A stretch of DNA of 64,000 nucleotides, from NCBI RefSeq assembly GCF_913566895.1, contig NZ_CAJYCN010000013.1:32521-96520 (forward strand), given 5' to 3'. This document shows positions 1-8,685 of the stretch, one piece after another. The translations under genes were made by a program, and so were the position numbers. Each line of letters starts with the position of its first letter. The first letter of the stretch is position 1. Under the pieces are notes generated by a model, which ran no database searches, was not told the DNA's origin, and saw only the letters and a list, made by a program, of their open reading frames with translations. Source of the stretch: Listeria ilorinensis. Its GTDB lineage: Bacteria; Bacillota; Bacilli; Lactobacillales; Listeriaceae.

Positions 1-44
1 CGTACTGCTCCTTCGCAAATATCGTAGGAAGTGAGGCAAGCAAA

Positions 45-899
45 ATGATGAAAAATCGTAATAATTTTTTGACCGATATCGGTTTCTTACTGTTCATTCT
101 GCTCTGCTTCATCAGTGTTGCCTTTATCGCAAATAATCCTAACCAATATTTGAATAATATCATCTTTTTGAATGTAGCTTTTTTGCTGGTGATTATCACG
201 TACTTTACGAATCTGACATTAGGACTGATTTTAAATGTCATCTTTATTTTCGGCTATGCTTCGTTTGTTCTGTATGATATGGTGGCAAACGGGTCGGAAA
301 GCAATTTCAGCAGTTATTTTTGGCTGTTGGTGACCCCTCTGTTTACTTTTGCAGCCTATCTGTTCACCAAAAATACGTCTCGCCTGCAGCAGGAAAATGA
401 ACGCATAAAGAACCAAAACCTTTATCTAGGGACGATTGATGAAGATACTCTACTGAAAAATCTCGTTTCATTTCAAAATGATGAAGAGATATTTACCAGC
501 ATTTCCCGCCGCTATGATCTCCCCTTGACGTTGCTCGTTATCAAAGTGAGACATTGGCGTGAGCTGAAGCGATTCCAGAACGAGGAAGAAATGAGGCTTG
601 CACTTCAGGATATTTCTCGGCTGCTGGAATCCTGTATTCGAACAAGTGATGTGCTTTACCTGCTTGATAAAGAAGAAGCGACTTGGGGAATGCTGCTTCT
701 TACAGATGATCCAGGCAGCAAGTTAGTCACTGATCGGATTAAAACACGCATTGATATAGCTAACCAGGAAGAATTTGCTACAAAGTATCGGGTGAAACTG
801 GAACTGCGGGTGGGTGCTAAACAATATGATGCCAACGAGATCAAGACACCACTTGATTTTATTGAACAGACCAGCAAAGAACTGGAATATGACGTATAA
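45..899 (+). CDS. Membrane protein with degenerate GGDEF domain and intact I-site (PssE/PelD-like c-di-GMP receptor)
   Basis: 284 aa. The first ~110 residues form about four hydrophobic membrane segments; a charged linker leads to a GGDEF-like domain at about residues 140-280. The active-site GGDEF loop is replaced by DKEEAT, so no cyclase activity is expected, but an RTSD motif (RxxD) lies five residues before it, exactly where the inhibitory c-di-GMP-binding I-site sits. That layout fits a c-di-GMP receptor controlling exopolysaccharide synthesis, as described for Listeria PssE and functionally for PelD. The gene is probably the last of an upstream operon outside the window. ATG 45 and ATG 48 are both possible starts. 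Fold and degeneracy are seen; the Pss assignment is inferred from family and the following gene order. Confidence 0.72.
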   Translation: MMKNRNNFLTDIGFLLFILLCFISVAFIANNPNQYLNNIIFLNVAFLLVIITYFTNLTLGLILNVIFIFGYASFVLYDMVANGSESNFSSYFWLLVTPLFTFAAYLFTKNTSRLQQENERIKNQNLYLGTIDEDTLLKNLVSFQNDEEIFTSISRRYDLPLTLLVIKVRHWRELKRFQNEEEMRLALQDISRLLESCIRTSDVLYLLDKEEATWGMLLLTDDPGSKLVTDRIKTRIDIANQEEFATKYRVKLELRVGAKQYDANEIKTPLDFIEQTSKELEYDV

Positions 900-966
900 A
901 GAAACAGCCGGCACTTGCAGATTGTGTCGGCTTTTTGTTACACTTAGCAAAAAAGGAGTAAGAAAA

Positions 967-1476
967 ATGGCTGAAATGAGTATGAAAGAGCAACAGATTT
1001 GGCATAGATTTCTTAAACAGGCAGATACTAAGGCATTATTTTTCGCCGTTGTTACGCTCAATTATGATGATGAAACAAGCTTACATCCCCTTGTCCAGCG
1101 AATCTTGATAGATGAAACAATGGATTTGGCTGTTGTAAAAGCTTTTTATTTTCGACTAGGACCGGGTTATTTGAAACAATATGCAACGCGTGATGAAGCG
1201 CCGAGTTATTTGGATGACACCTATCAATTAATGGAAGAATTAGAAGAAAAAGTAGCAACAGGCTTTTATACAAAAAATGAGTTTTACTATGATCCAACCC
1301 ATGATTTTGGCGAAAATTGGCTGGAAGCATATCCAGATATTGCGGTGAAAAAACAGATTCCTGCAATCATGGCATCTGCTCTTGATGGAGAAGCTGATCT
1401 GGTCGTGGAGGAGCCATGGGAAAGTTTTGAGGACGGTCTGCCTTTTGAATTGGTAGAAAAATTATACGAAGACTAA
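967..1476 (+). CDS. DUF4274-like protein
   Basis: 169 aa, soluble and acidic. The region around residues 20-70 (a VVTLNYDDET-like stretch followed by a short helical segment) resembles the DUF4274 family, whose function is unknown. The start at ATG 967 is chosen because AAAAAGGAG lies just upstream; a longer frame reaching back to 814 runs through the previous gene and has no ribosome site. It lies 67 bp after the degenerate GGDEF gene and is followed by a strong terminator, so it may be cotranscribed with that gene. No signal peptide or membrane segment is visible. Confidence 0.7.
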   Translation: MAEMSMKEQQIWHRFLKQADTKALFFAVVTLNYDDETSLHPLVQRILIDETMDLAVVKAFYFRLGPGYLKQYATRDEAPSYLDDTYQLMEELEEKVATGFYTKNEFYYDPTHDFGENWLEAYPDIAVKKQIPAIMASALDGEADLVVEEPWESFEDGLPFELVEKLYED

Positions 1477-1507
1477 ACGTTTGGAATTTCCGAACGTTTT
1501 TTTATTT
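1474..1507 (+). terminator. Rho-independent terminator
   Basis: Inverted repeat AACGTTTGGAA/TTCCGAACGTT (one mismatch) followed by seven T, directly after the DUF4274 gene. Confidence 0.85.
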
Positions 1508-1615
1508 ATATGGAATTATGAGATGATAAAATGAATTTTAACGAATGATTTATAATAACAATAAGACTTTTTTTCGTAAAAACACTGATTTTCGCTACTC
1601 GGTTAAAGCGTAGTG

Positions 1616-1623
1616 TGCTATAA
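1616..1623 (+). promoter_or_regulatory. Extended -10 promoter for the ACT/UPF0210 unit
   Basis: TGCTATAAT fits an extended -10 box, with no good -35 at the proper distance. It lies 36 bp upstream of the ACT gene start. Prediction only. Confidence 0.45.
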
Positions 1624-1658
1624 TGAGAACAATTACACATAAAAAAGGAGCGATGAGC

Positions 1659-1928
1659 TTGAAAGCCATTTTAACTGTGATTGGAAAAGACAGTGTAGGG
1701 ATTATTGCAGGTGTCAGCACAAAACTGGCAGAGCTTGACATCAATATTGTAGATGTCTCACAAACCATTATGGATGGTTACTTTACGATGATGATGATGC
1801 TTGAAATCAGTGAAAAAACACCGGAATTTGATGAAGTAGCAGCCGTTTTACATGCGCTAAGTGATCAACTGGCAGTCAAAATCAGTATTCAGCGCGAAGA
1901 AATTTTCAATGCCATGCATAAATTATAG
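1659..1928 (+). CDS. ACT domain protein (UPF0237 family)
   Basis: 89 aa, a single ACT domain of the small UPF0237 family ([19 protein letters not shown] at the N-terminus, [10 protein letters not shown] at the C-terminus). ACT domains bind small ligands such as amino acids; the ligand here is unknown. TTG 1659 is preferred as start: it is 8 nt from the AAGGAG box and gives the 89-aa length usual for the family, whereas ATG 1653 is too close to it. The next gene begins 11 bp after this stop, and the ACT-UPF0210 pair is conserved in many Firmicutes, which implies linked function. Confidence 0.88.
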   Translation: MKAILTVIGKDSVGIIAGVSTKLAELDINIVDVSQTIMDGYFTMMMMLEISEKTPEFDEVAAVLHALSDQLAVKISIQREEIFNAMHKL

Positions 1929-1939
1929 GAGGTGTGGTC

Positions 1940-3295
1940 GTGGAAACAGCACAAATACTTGAAACGATCCGTATGATTGAGGAAGAGAAGCTCGACATTC
2001 GGACAATCACGATGGGCATTTCATTACTTGACTGTATTGAAAGTAATGGTGAAAAGGCTCGCGAAAAAATTTATCGCAAAATCATCGATAAAGCTGGTCG
2101 GCTTGTTGAAGTGGGGGAAGCAATCGAGAAAGAATACGGCATCCCGATCATCAATAAACGGATCTCTGTAACACCCATCGCCATTATCGCAGGAGCTAGC
2201 AATGATACGGATTATGTGGCATTTGCGAAGACGCTCGATCAGGCAGCACGTGATGTCGGTGTGAATTTTATCGGCGGCTTCTCAGCACTTGTACAAAAAG
2301 GGTATCATCTAGGTGACAAGCGTCTGATCGAATCAATTCCGCGGGCACTTGCTGAAACAGAAGCAGTCTGTGCCTCCGTCAATATCGGGAGTACCCGAAC
2401 TGGTATCAATATGGATGCGGTCAGAGAGATGGGCCAGATTATCAAGCAGACTGCAGAACTTACTGCAGATACACAAGGCTTAGGCTGTGCAAAATTAGTC
2501 GTATTTGCAAACGCAGTCGAAGATAATCCCTTTATGGCGGGTGCCTTTCACGGAGTTGGTGAAGCAGATTGCGTGATCAATGTCGGTGTAAGTGGTCCTG
2601 GAGTTGTTAAACGCGCCCTTGAAAAAGTTAGAGGAGCAAGTTTTGATGTAGTGGCAGAAACGATCAAACAAACAGCATTTAAAGTGACTCGCATGGGACA
2701 ACTTGTCGGAATGACGGCTTCCGAGCGCCTTGGTGTACCATTTGGCATTGTCGATCTATCGCTCGCTCCGACACCTGCAATTGGCGATTCGGTGGCTCAT
2801 ATTTTGGAAGAGATGGGGCTTGAACAAGTGGGCACCCATGGAACCACTGCAGCACTTGCCCTGCTAAATGATGCGGTGAAAAAAGGTGGCGTGATGGCAT
2901 GTGGACATGTAGGCGGTTTATCAGGAGCATTTATTCCCGTTTCAGAAGACGCCGGCATGATCGCAGCAGCCGAAAGCGGCGCCTTGAATCTGGAAAAACT
3001 GGAGGCCATGACCGCTATCTGCTCAGTCGGTCTTGATATGATTGCCGTTCCAGGGGATACCTCAGCAGAAACTCTGGCAGCCATGATTGCAGACGAAGCA
3101 GCGATCGGCGTAATCAATAATAAGACAACGGCTGTCCGTGTCATTCCAGCATGCGGTACTCAAGTAGGAGATATGGTAGAATTTGGTGGACTACTAGGGC
3201 GGGCCCCTGTCATGGCAGTGAACGGAAAAAGTTCAGCTGACTTTATTGCGCGAGGTGGTCGAATCCCAGCACCGATTCATTCCTTTAAAAATTAA
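1940..3295 (+). CDS. UPF0210 (PFL/DUF711) family protein
   Basis: 451 aa, full length for the UPF0210 family (lmo0534-like). The protein is soluble, rich in glycine and alanine, and shows well-conserved stretches such as [22 protein letters not shown] and [20 protein letters not shown]. The biochemical role of the family is not established. GTG 1940 is preferred over GTG 1934 because it stands 7 nt from the ATAGGAGG ribosome site and yields the usual N-terminus [20 protein letters not shown]. It is the second gene of a bicistron with the ACT protein, a pairing that suggests the ACT domain regulates or partners with it. Confidence 0.9.
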   Translation: METAQILETIRMIEEEKLDIRTITMGISLLDCIESNGEKAREKIYRKIIDKAGRLVEVGEAIEKEYGIPIINKRISVTPIAIIAGASNDTDYVAFAKTLDQAARDVGVNFIGGFSALVQKGYHLGDKRLIESIPRALAETEAVCASVNIGSTRTGINMDAVREMGQIIKQTAELTADTQGLGCAKLVVFANAVEDNPFMAGAFHGVGEADCVINVGVSGPGVVKRALEKVRGASFDVVAETIKQTAFKVTRMGQLVGMTASERLGVPFGIVDLSLAPTPAIGDSVAHILEEMGLEQVGTHGTTAALALLNDAVKKGGVMACGHVGGLSGAFIPVSEDAGMIAAAESGALNLEKLEAMTAICSVGLDMIAVPGDTSAETLAAMIADEAAIGVINNKTTAVRVIPACGTQVGDMVEFGGLLGRAPVMAVNGKSSADFIARGGRIPAPIHSFKN

Positions 3296-3298
3296 TAA

Positions 3299-3336
3299 AA
3301 AAACCGTTTGGAGAAATTTTCCAAACGGTTTTTTAA
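3299..3336. terminator. Bidirectional terminator
   Basis: AAAAAAACCGTTTGGA and TCCAAACGGTTTTTT arms around a short loop sit between two convergent genes and can serve both strands. Confidence 0.9.
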
Positions 3337-4301
3337 GTCGTCTTCCGTTCAACAAGGTGGAATTGAAGCGGTTTTAATGAAGTATCTTTGTCTTCCAGCT
3401 GATTTTGAATGATTGTAAAAGCATTTTCAGCCTGTTTATCGATCGGATAATGAATCGTTGTCATATCAAGCAAATAAGCGGATTCCATATCATCAAAACC
3501 ACAAACTGCAAAGTTTCCCGGCACATCTAGCCCAAGCCGCTTTGCTTCAGCCACTAGCCCAGCTGCAAAAGCATCGTTCGCCGTAATGAAGGCATCTGGT
3601 TGATTCTTTTCCTCCAGCCAGATATGTGCCATTTTTTCTCCGCGCCGCCGGGATCCCATTCCGTAATAATGGCGGACGGCCTGTGGATCGAGTGCATACT
3701 TTTGACAAAAATCTTGGAAGGCCAGCATGCGGCTTTGCGTATTAAGCCCAGCTGTGTTGCCATAAACATTCGCGATTTTTCGATAGCCTTTTTCGTAAAG
3801 ATGCTCGAGCCCTAACATATAACCATCGTACTGATTCATAAAGACAGAAGGGATTTTTTCATTCTCCACTCGCTGCCAAGTAACGATCGGACCATATTTT
3901 GTGTAATGTTCGATCGTTGCCCAGTCATTTAGTCGGATCACAAGTACTAGCGCATCAACCTGCTTTTGCCGTAGCATCTCTAAAGCATGTCGTTCTTTCT
4001 CAGGATCGATTTTCGTCATAAAAAGAGACACATTATAGCCATGCTCCTGTGCAGCTGTAGTAAAACTCCGAATAAAAACAGCCAATGAATCTGTAAAACT
4101 TGGCGCCACGATCCCGATCTGTTTCGTCGCCCCTTTTTTCAAAGAGACGGCATTCAAGTTTGGTACATAGTCAAGCTGATCAATCACTGCCTGAACCTTC
4201 GCACGTGTTTCAGTACTCACATAGTCACTACTGTTGATTACACGAGAAACAGTTGCGGATGAAACGCCGGCCAGCTTCGCAATTTCCTGGATATTTGCCA
4301 A
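3333..4301 (-). CDS. LacI-family transcriptional regulator
   Basis: 322 aa. An N-terminal LacI-type HTH and hinge helix occupy residues 2-55 (IQEIAKLAGVSSATVSRVIN), followed by a periplasmic-binding-protein-like sugar-sensing domain to the end (NQYDGYMLGLEHL, CGFDDMESAYLL). It is divergent from the GH4 6-phospho-beta-glucosidase gene, so it very probably represses that gene in response to a phosphorylated beta-glucoside. CAAATGTCACACCTCC at its 5' end gives a GGAGG-based ribosome site for the start at 4301. Two palindromes in the divergent gap are candidate operators. Confidence 0.93.
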   Translation of the reverse strand: MANIQEIAKLAGVSSATVSRVINSSDYVSTETRAKVQAVIDQLDYVPNLNAVSLKKGATKQIGIVAPSFTDSLAVFIRSFTTAAQEHGYNVSLFMTKIDPEKERHALEMLRQKQVDALVLVIRLNDWATIEHYTKYGPIVTWQRVENEKIPSVFMNQYDGYMLGLEHLYEKGYRKIANVYGNTAGLNTQSRMLAFQDFCQKYALDPQAVRHYYGMGSRRRGEKMAHIWLEEKNQPDAFITANDAFAAGLVAEAKRLGLDVPGNFAVCGFDDMESAYLLDMTTIHYPIDKQAENAFTIIQNQLEDKDTSLKPLQFHLVERKTT

Positions 4302-4388
4302 ATGTCACACCTCCTGCCTTTTAAGTATAGCAAAAAAATAGCCAAAAAGGGGATTTTGCCTATTCTTAAATTTTTTCTAAAAAAGTGC

Positions 4389-4444
4389 TTGACCTGTAAT
4401 GCATTACATGAATTATGATGACCTTGTAGAAAAGAAAACGTTTT
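4389..4444 (+). promoter_or_regulatory. Promoter with two LacI-type palindromes upstream of GH4 gene
   Basis: TTGACC at 4389-4394 and TATGAT at 4414-4419 (19-bp spacer) form a plausible promoter. A perfect 14-bp palindrome, TGTAATGCATTACA, fills 4395-4408 between them, and a second palindrome, AAAACGTTTT, lies at 4435-4444 with the CG centre typical of LacI/CcpA sites. The first would block polymerase binding, the second elongation. Confidence 0.65.
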
Positions 4445-4461
4445 AAATTGGAGGTATTCAA

Positions 4462-5787
4462 ATGAAAGATGGAGTAAAAATCGTAACGATTGGTGGCGGC
4501 TCTAGCTATACACCAGAACTAGTTGAAGGATTTATTAAGCGCTATCATGAACTGCCAATCAAAGAACTTTGGTTGGTTGACATTGAAGCTGGGAAAGAAA
4601 AACTAGAAATTGTTGGGAACATGGCCAAACGGATGGTCAAAGCAGCCGGTCTTGACTGCGAAGTGTATTTAACCCTTGATCGCCGTGAAGCACTTAAAGA
4701 TGCAGACTTTGTCACAACACAATTTCGTGTTGGCCTGCTTGAAGCTCGGATCAAAGACGAAAAAATCCCACTTAGCCATGGGATTATCGGTCAAGAAACC
4801 AATGGTGCCGGTGGAATGTTCAAAGCTTTCCGTACGATTCCGGTTATTTTGAGCATTGTAGAAGATATGCGAGAATTATGTCCAAATGCTTGGCTGATCA
4901 ATTTCACGAATCCAGCCGGTATGGTGACAGAAGCAGTGCTCAGATACGGAAAATGGGATAAAGTCATCGGCCTTTGTAATGTCCCAATTGGCGCTGTAAA
5001 AAGTGCTGAAGCTGTATTGGATAAAAAAGAAGAAGATCTATTCTTCAAATTTGCCGGCATCAACCACTTGCATTGGCATCGTGTTTTCGATAAAGACGGT
5101 ACTGAACTGACCGAACAAGTCATTGATGGTCTATATGGTCCGAATGCTAACCCGACCAAAGTCGTTGAAAATATCAAGAATATGCGTTTCCTTTACGAAC
5201 AAGTGAAACACCTGAAAATGCTGCCATGTCCGTATCACCGTTACTACTATATGACAGATGCGATGCTAAAAGAAGAACTGGAATCGTTCCACAATGAAGG
5301 TACACGCGGAGAAGTCGTGAAGAAATTGGAAGACAGCCTGTTCGAACTTTACAAAGATCCAAATCTTGATTACAAACCAGAAGAACTCTCAAAACGTGGC
5401 GGCGCTCATTATAGTGATGCGGCATGTGAAATTATCAACTCGATCTACAACAATAAAGGAACCATCATGGTCGTTTCCACACGTAATAACGGCGCGATTG
5501 ATGATGTCCCGTATGACAGTGCAGTAGAAATCACCAGTGTTATCCGTGCCCACGGAGCCGAACCAATCAACTTCGGCAAATTCCCGCCAGCACAACGCGG
5601 CTTACTGCAAGTCATGAAAGCAATGGAAGAGCTAACAATCGAAGCTGCTGTAACTGGCGATTACAGCACCGCTCTTCAAGCTTTCACATTGAATCCGCTT
5701 GTACCAAGTGGCGATTTAGCAAAAGAAGTGCTTGATGAATTACTTGAAGCGCATAAAGAACATTTGCCACAATTTTTTGCGAAATAA
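4462..5787 (+). CDS. 6-phospho-beta-glucosidase, GH4 family
   Basis: 441 aa, full length. Family 4 glycosidases use NAD+ and a divalent metal to hydrolyse phosphorylated disaccharides such as cellobiose-6-phosphate in the cytoplasm. The N-terminal Rossmann motif is VTIGGGSSYTPEL (residues 8-20); the LCNVP motif carries Cys172 and the GINHLHW motif carries His202, the usual metal ligands. A clean GGAGG stands before ATG 4462. It is divergent from a LacI regulator with palindromic operators between them, so expression should be substrate-induced. No PTS permease is adjacent, so the phosphorylated substrate must come from a transporter elsewhere. Confidence 0.93.
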   Translation: MKDGVKIVTIGGGSSYTPELVEGFIKRYHELPIKELWLVDIEAGKEKLEIVGNMAKRMVKAAGLDCEVYLTLDRREALKDADFVTTQFRVGLLEARIKDEKIPLSHGIIGQETNGAGGMFKAFRTIPVILSIVEDMRELCPNAWLINFTNPAGMVTEAVLRYGKWDKVIGLCNVPIGAVKSAEAVLDKKEEDLFFKFAGINHLHWHRVFDKDGTELTEQVIDGLYGPNANPTKVVENIKNMRFLYEQVKHLKMLPCPYHRYYYMTDAMLKEELESFHNEGTRGEVVKKLEDSLFELYKDPNLDYKPEELSKRGGAHYSDAACEIINSIYNNKGTIMVVSTRNNGAIDDVPYDSAVEITSVIRAHGAEPINFGKFPPAQRGLLQVMKAMEELTIEAAVTGDYSTALQAFTLNPLVPSGDLAKEVLDELLEAHKEHLPQFFAK

Positions 5788-5792
5788 AGAAC

Positions 5793-5832
5793 AAAAAGCT
5801 CAGACAGTTGATTCACTGTTTGAGCTTTTTCG
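5793..5832 (+). terminator. Rho-independent terminator
   Basis: AAAGCTCAGACAG and CTGTTTGAGCTTTTT form an imperfect stem followed by five T, after the GH4 gene. Confidence 0.85.
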
Positions 5833-5899
5833 TATAATGAAACCATTCCCAGCTTATATGCTACAAGGTGGCTGCTCTATTTTTATAAAGTAAACCTAT

Positions 5900-6763
5900 C
5901 TATTTCTCCCAAGCCTTTAGATTTTTCTTAACAAATTGCCGGAAAGTCTGAGGTTTTTTACCCATGATCTGCTCAAATACAGGCGTTGTTTTCTTTGCGG
6001 TGCCCATCCGCGTCATCATGTAAAGCATACTCATAACAGTTGAATATTCTTTATCTAGGCCTCGTACATGAATCCAATATTTTTTTGCAAGGGAAGGCTT
6101 AGGGTTTGCATAGCGAATGGGACGTTCTAATTCTTCTGATAAGATTTGAGCTGCTTCAAAGTAATCAACAGCATCCGGACCGGTAATCGAATAGGCGTTA
6201 TTTTGATGCTTTTCTGGCTCAGTTAGAACCTTTGCCGTAATTTCACCAATATCCTCTGCATCAATAAAACTTGTCAATGCCTTCTTTACAGGAACAACAA
6301 TACGATCAAAGTGCTTAATTTCAAAAGCGTGAACGCCACTGATGTTCTGCATAAAAAAGCTTGGCCGAATATGACAATAAGGAAGACCTGCCCGCTCAAT
6401 ATATTTTTCAATTTTATGGTGAGGAGGTATAGGATTTTTTTCTACACCGATAAGTGAAAGAAAGCTAACAAGTTTCATATCACCTTTTGATCTTAGTGCC
6501 TCTATAAAAGGTTTCAAATCTTCTGGTTTTCCTAAATGAGGAGGACGCATGATAAAAACGCGATCAACATTTTTGAGCGCCGATTCAAAAGTTTTGGAAT
6601 CTGTGAAATCAAAGAATACAGCGTCTACTTTATCGCCAAACTTGTTTTGCACTGCTTCCACATTGATATCTGCTGCTACAACTTCCTGTTCATTTTCAAT
6701 TAAATATTGGGTTACATAGCTACCTACATTTCCAAGTGCACCTGTTACCATTACCTTACTCAT
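5900..6763 (-). CDS. NmrA-like NAD(P)-binding oxidoreductase-type protein
   Basis: 287 aa. The N-terminal Rossmann signature VMVTGALGNVGSYV (residues 4-17) and the NmrA-type layout (FIMRPPHLGKPEDLKPFIEA; IRPSFFMQN) place it with atypical short-chain dehydrogenases that act as reductases or redox sensors. Substrate unknown. ATG 6763 is chosen because GGAGGACAAAG lies just before it; the longer frame to 6802 has no ribosome site. Its start overlaps the stop of the MarR gene by 8 bp, so the two are translationally coupled and should respond to the same signal, probably a reactive or phenolic compound (inference from MarR partners). Confidence 0.82.
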   Translation of the reverse strand: MSKVMVTGALGNVGSYVTQYLIENEQEVVAADINVEAVQNKFGDKVDAVFFDFTDSKTFESALKNVDRVFIMRPPHLGKPEDLKPFIEALRSKGDMKLVSFLSLIGVEKNPIPPHHKIEKYIERAGLPYCHIRPSFFMQNISGVHAFEIKHFDRIVVPVKKALTSFIDAEDIGEITAKVLTEPEKHQNNAYSITGPDAVDYFEAAQILSEELERPIRYANPKPSLAKKYWIHVRGLDKEYSTVMSMLYMMTRMGTAKKTTPVFEQIMGKKPQTFRQFVKKNLKAWEK

Positions 6764-7184
6764 TCTCTTTGTCCTCCAATAGAATTTTATTTGCTTTATC
6801 AAGCAGCATTATCAGTGTTTCAAAATCAGCGCCAAGCTTTGTTGCAAGTAGTGACATAGTACTTAGATACTCTGTAAAGGTTTCCTCAACCAAAATTTTT
6901 GCTTTGTGAGTGGGAGAGAGAATAAAACTACGCTTATCAGTTTGGGAAGGAACTTTTTTTAGAAAGCCCTTTTTTGAGAGCGAGGCTACCTGTGCAGCAA
7001 TCAACGGTTTTTTGACCTTAAAGAAATCTGCTGCCATTACAGATGTGACGGCCGTTTCGGTCTTACAAATATAAATTAATAGTCCCATTTCTCCTGAACG
7101 AATAGGCAGGTTCTTTTTTGTATGCATATTCAGACGGCAGAAAAGTGAAACGGCTTCTGCCCCGTGCTCCAATTGGTTATCCAT
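6756..7184 (-). CDS. MarR-family transcriptional regulator
   Basis: 142 aa, typical MarR length. The winged-helix region spans about residues 30-95 (TSVMAADFFKVKKPLIAAQVASLSKKGFL; wing at VPSQTDKRSF). MarR repressors usually repress their own operon and release DNA on binding small aromatic or oxidised ligands. Here a perfect long inverted repeat covers the gene's own promoter, supporting autorepression. It is the first gene of a two-gene operon with the NmrA-like protein. Confidence 0.88.
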   Translation of the reverse strand: MDNQLEHGAEAVSLFCRLNMHTKKNLPIRSGEMGLLIYICKTETAVTSVMAADFFKVKKPLIAAQVASLSKKGFLKKVPSQTDKRSFILSPTHKAKILVEETFTEYLSTMSLLATKLGADFETLIMLLDKANKILLEDKENE

Positions 7185-7204
7185 ATATGTCCCTCCATTA
7201 AAAA

Positions 7205-7252
7205 AGTTAATCGAATTAACTATATGATAGTTAATTCGATTAACTTTGTCAA
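7205..7252 (-). promoter_or_regulatory. MarR-operon promoter with perfect inverted-repeat operator
   Basis: On the minus strand, TTGACA (7247-7252) and TATCAT (7224-7229) are spaced by 17 bp. Two 19-bp arms, AGTTAATCGAATTAACTAT (7205-7223) and its exact complement (7227-7245), are separated by 3 bp and cover the spacer, the -10 box and the start point. This is a textbook autorepression operator. Confidence 0.85.
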
Positions 7253-7354
7253 CTTATTTGTTAGATGTTATTCCAAAACAATGGAGCTATCGATCTACTT
7301 CTGCTAGAGCCATGCCTCAATATACTAAATCTAGGGTTCTGCACTCAAAACTTT

Positions 7355-7400
7355 ATCAAAAAAACTGCAAACCAAGCATTTTCTACTTAGTTTGCAGTTT
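7355..7400 (-). terminator. Terminator after lacD
   Basis: Perfect 11-bp arms AAACTGCAAAC/GTTTGCAGTTT (7362-7372, 7390-7400), followed on the minus strand by seven T. The region from 7253 to 7355 shows no convincing gene. Confidence 0.85.
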
Positions 7401-7422
7401 CAGTCCCTGTGAAAGGGGCTTT

Positions 7423-8436
7423 TTATTTTTCCACCACATGAACGTCATCAAGAGTGCCATATTTTGTCCACCAAGGAACAGCACCTGCATCTAACAACTC
7501 ATTCAGGGATGTAATATTTTCTTTACCTTGCGTACGCAGCCATTCGCGTAAAGCATCATCGCCTTGTTTCCCGTAAACTTCAATACCATCTTTCCAAGTC
7601 GCACGTCCACAAAGCACACCGCTGTATTGAACATTATGCTGGTTGGCAAAAGCAATGGTTTTATGGAAAAGTTCAGCCGTTACCCCTGCACTCAAATAAA
7701 TAAACGGCAGTGGGCTAAGATCAGAACATTCTTCAAAGTGTTCGGCTGCTTCTGATTGCGTATAAGCCGTTTCGCCTTTAGCAAAGCCTTCCACATAATT
7801 AAAGTTGACTGGTACTTCTAGTTTTAAAACGTCTACGCCATAGCGTGGTTTAGAAAATTCCTTGATTGCTGCTTTGACTTTAGCTGGTTTTAGTTTTGCA
7901 TATTCAAGTGAACTGGAATCCGTCACTTTTGAATCATAGGTGATCGGTTCAAGAAAGAATGGAATATCCACGGTACGACATTCTGCTCCGATCCGTTCTA
8001 AAAAGGCGTATTTGATTTCATTGATTTCAGCAGGTTCATCTGGATCATAATAAACGAGAATTTTTACTGCATCTCCACCATTTTCTTTGATCCGCAGTGC
8101 AGATAAATCTTCAATTAAATCAGGTAATTTTCCGGCAATCGTTGTATCATAACCAGTTTTTTCATATGAAGTGAGGAGACCACAACCCTCGTGGCGAGCT
8201 TTGATAGCGGGTGTCCCAAACTCCAAATCAAGAAGAATCGCGGAAGCGTAAGGTGTTAATTCCTCAGAAACAAGCTGTTTGAAATCCTCAACATCTTTTT
8301 TATCTTCCGTACCTTTTGCTTCTTTGATCATTTTTTTGAGGGAGCCTCGTTGATCGATCGCAAGTGCGGCAATCACACCATTTTCGTTCGAAAGTCTTTG
8401 GAGTCCATCAAATTTTCCTTTAGTAATAGTTACCAT
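7423..8436 (-). CDS. lacD: Tagatose 1,6-diphosphate aldolase
   Basis: 337 aa, a class I aldolase of the LacD family, splitting tagatose 1,6-bisphosphate into dihydroxyacetone phosphate and glyceraldehyde 3-phosphate. Signature regions: ALAIDQRGSLKKM near the N-terminus, the IKILVYYDPDE-like strand around residue 145, and DVLKLEVPVNFNY, which holds the putative Schiff-base lysine. A strong AAAGGAG precedes ATG 8436. It stands alone rather than in a lacABCD operon, as in Listeria (lmo0539-like), so it may serve galactitol/tagatose degradation elsewhere. The 249-bp gap between this gene and the next divergent gene holds short inverted repeats but no clear promoter. Confidence 0.93.
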   Translation of the reverse strand: MVTITKGKFDGLQRLSNENGVIAALAIDQRGSLKKMIKEAKGTEDKKDVEDFKQLVSEELTPYASAILLDLEFGTPAIKARHEGCGLLTSYEKTGYDTTIAGKLPDLIEDLSALRIKENGGDAVKILVYYDPDEPAEINEIKYAFLERIGAECRTVDIPFFLEPITYDSKVTDSSSLEYAKLKPAKVKAAIKEFSKPRYGVDVLKLEVPVNFNYVEGFAKGETAYTQSEAAEHFEECSDLSPLPFIYLSAGVTAELFHKTIAFANQHNVQYSGVLCGRATWKDGIEVYGKQGDDALREWLRTQGKENITSLNELLDAGAVPWWTKYGTLDDVHVVEK

Positions 8437-8685
8437 ATTTATCGATCTCCTTTGAATAAATTTCTGACCTAACCTGACTATATTTGTTTACCCTGGAAAT
8501 ATCTGGTTAAACCTAATGATAAAGAGTTTTCGTGATTTCTGCAAATCATAATATAAAATTTGCAAAACCGAGCAGTTTAGACTACTATCTAATCAGGAGT
8601 CTGTGCGCAGTGGTTTGGGGGAACCAGTTAACTTTCTTGAGTAAAACTTTTCTGAGCGATAAGTTTTGAAATAGGAAGTGATAGC

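Noticed and set aside
7246..7494. 82-aa plus-strand frame
   Set aside because: It runs through the MarR operator and the lacD terminator, has no ribosome site and no recognisable protein.
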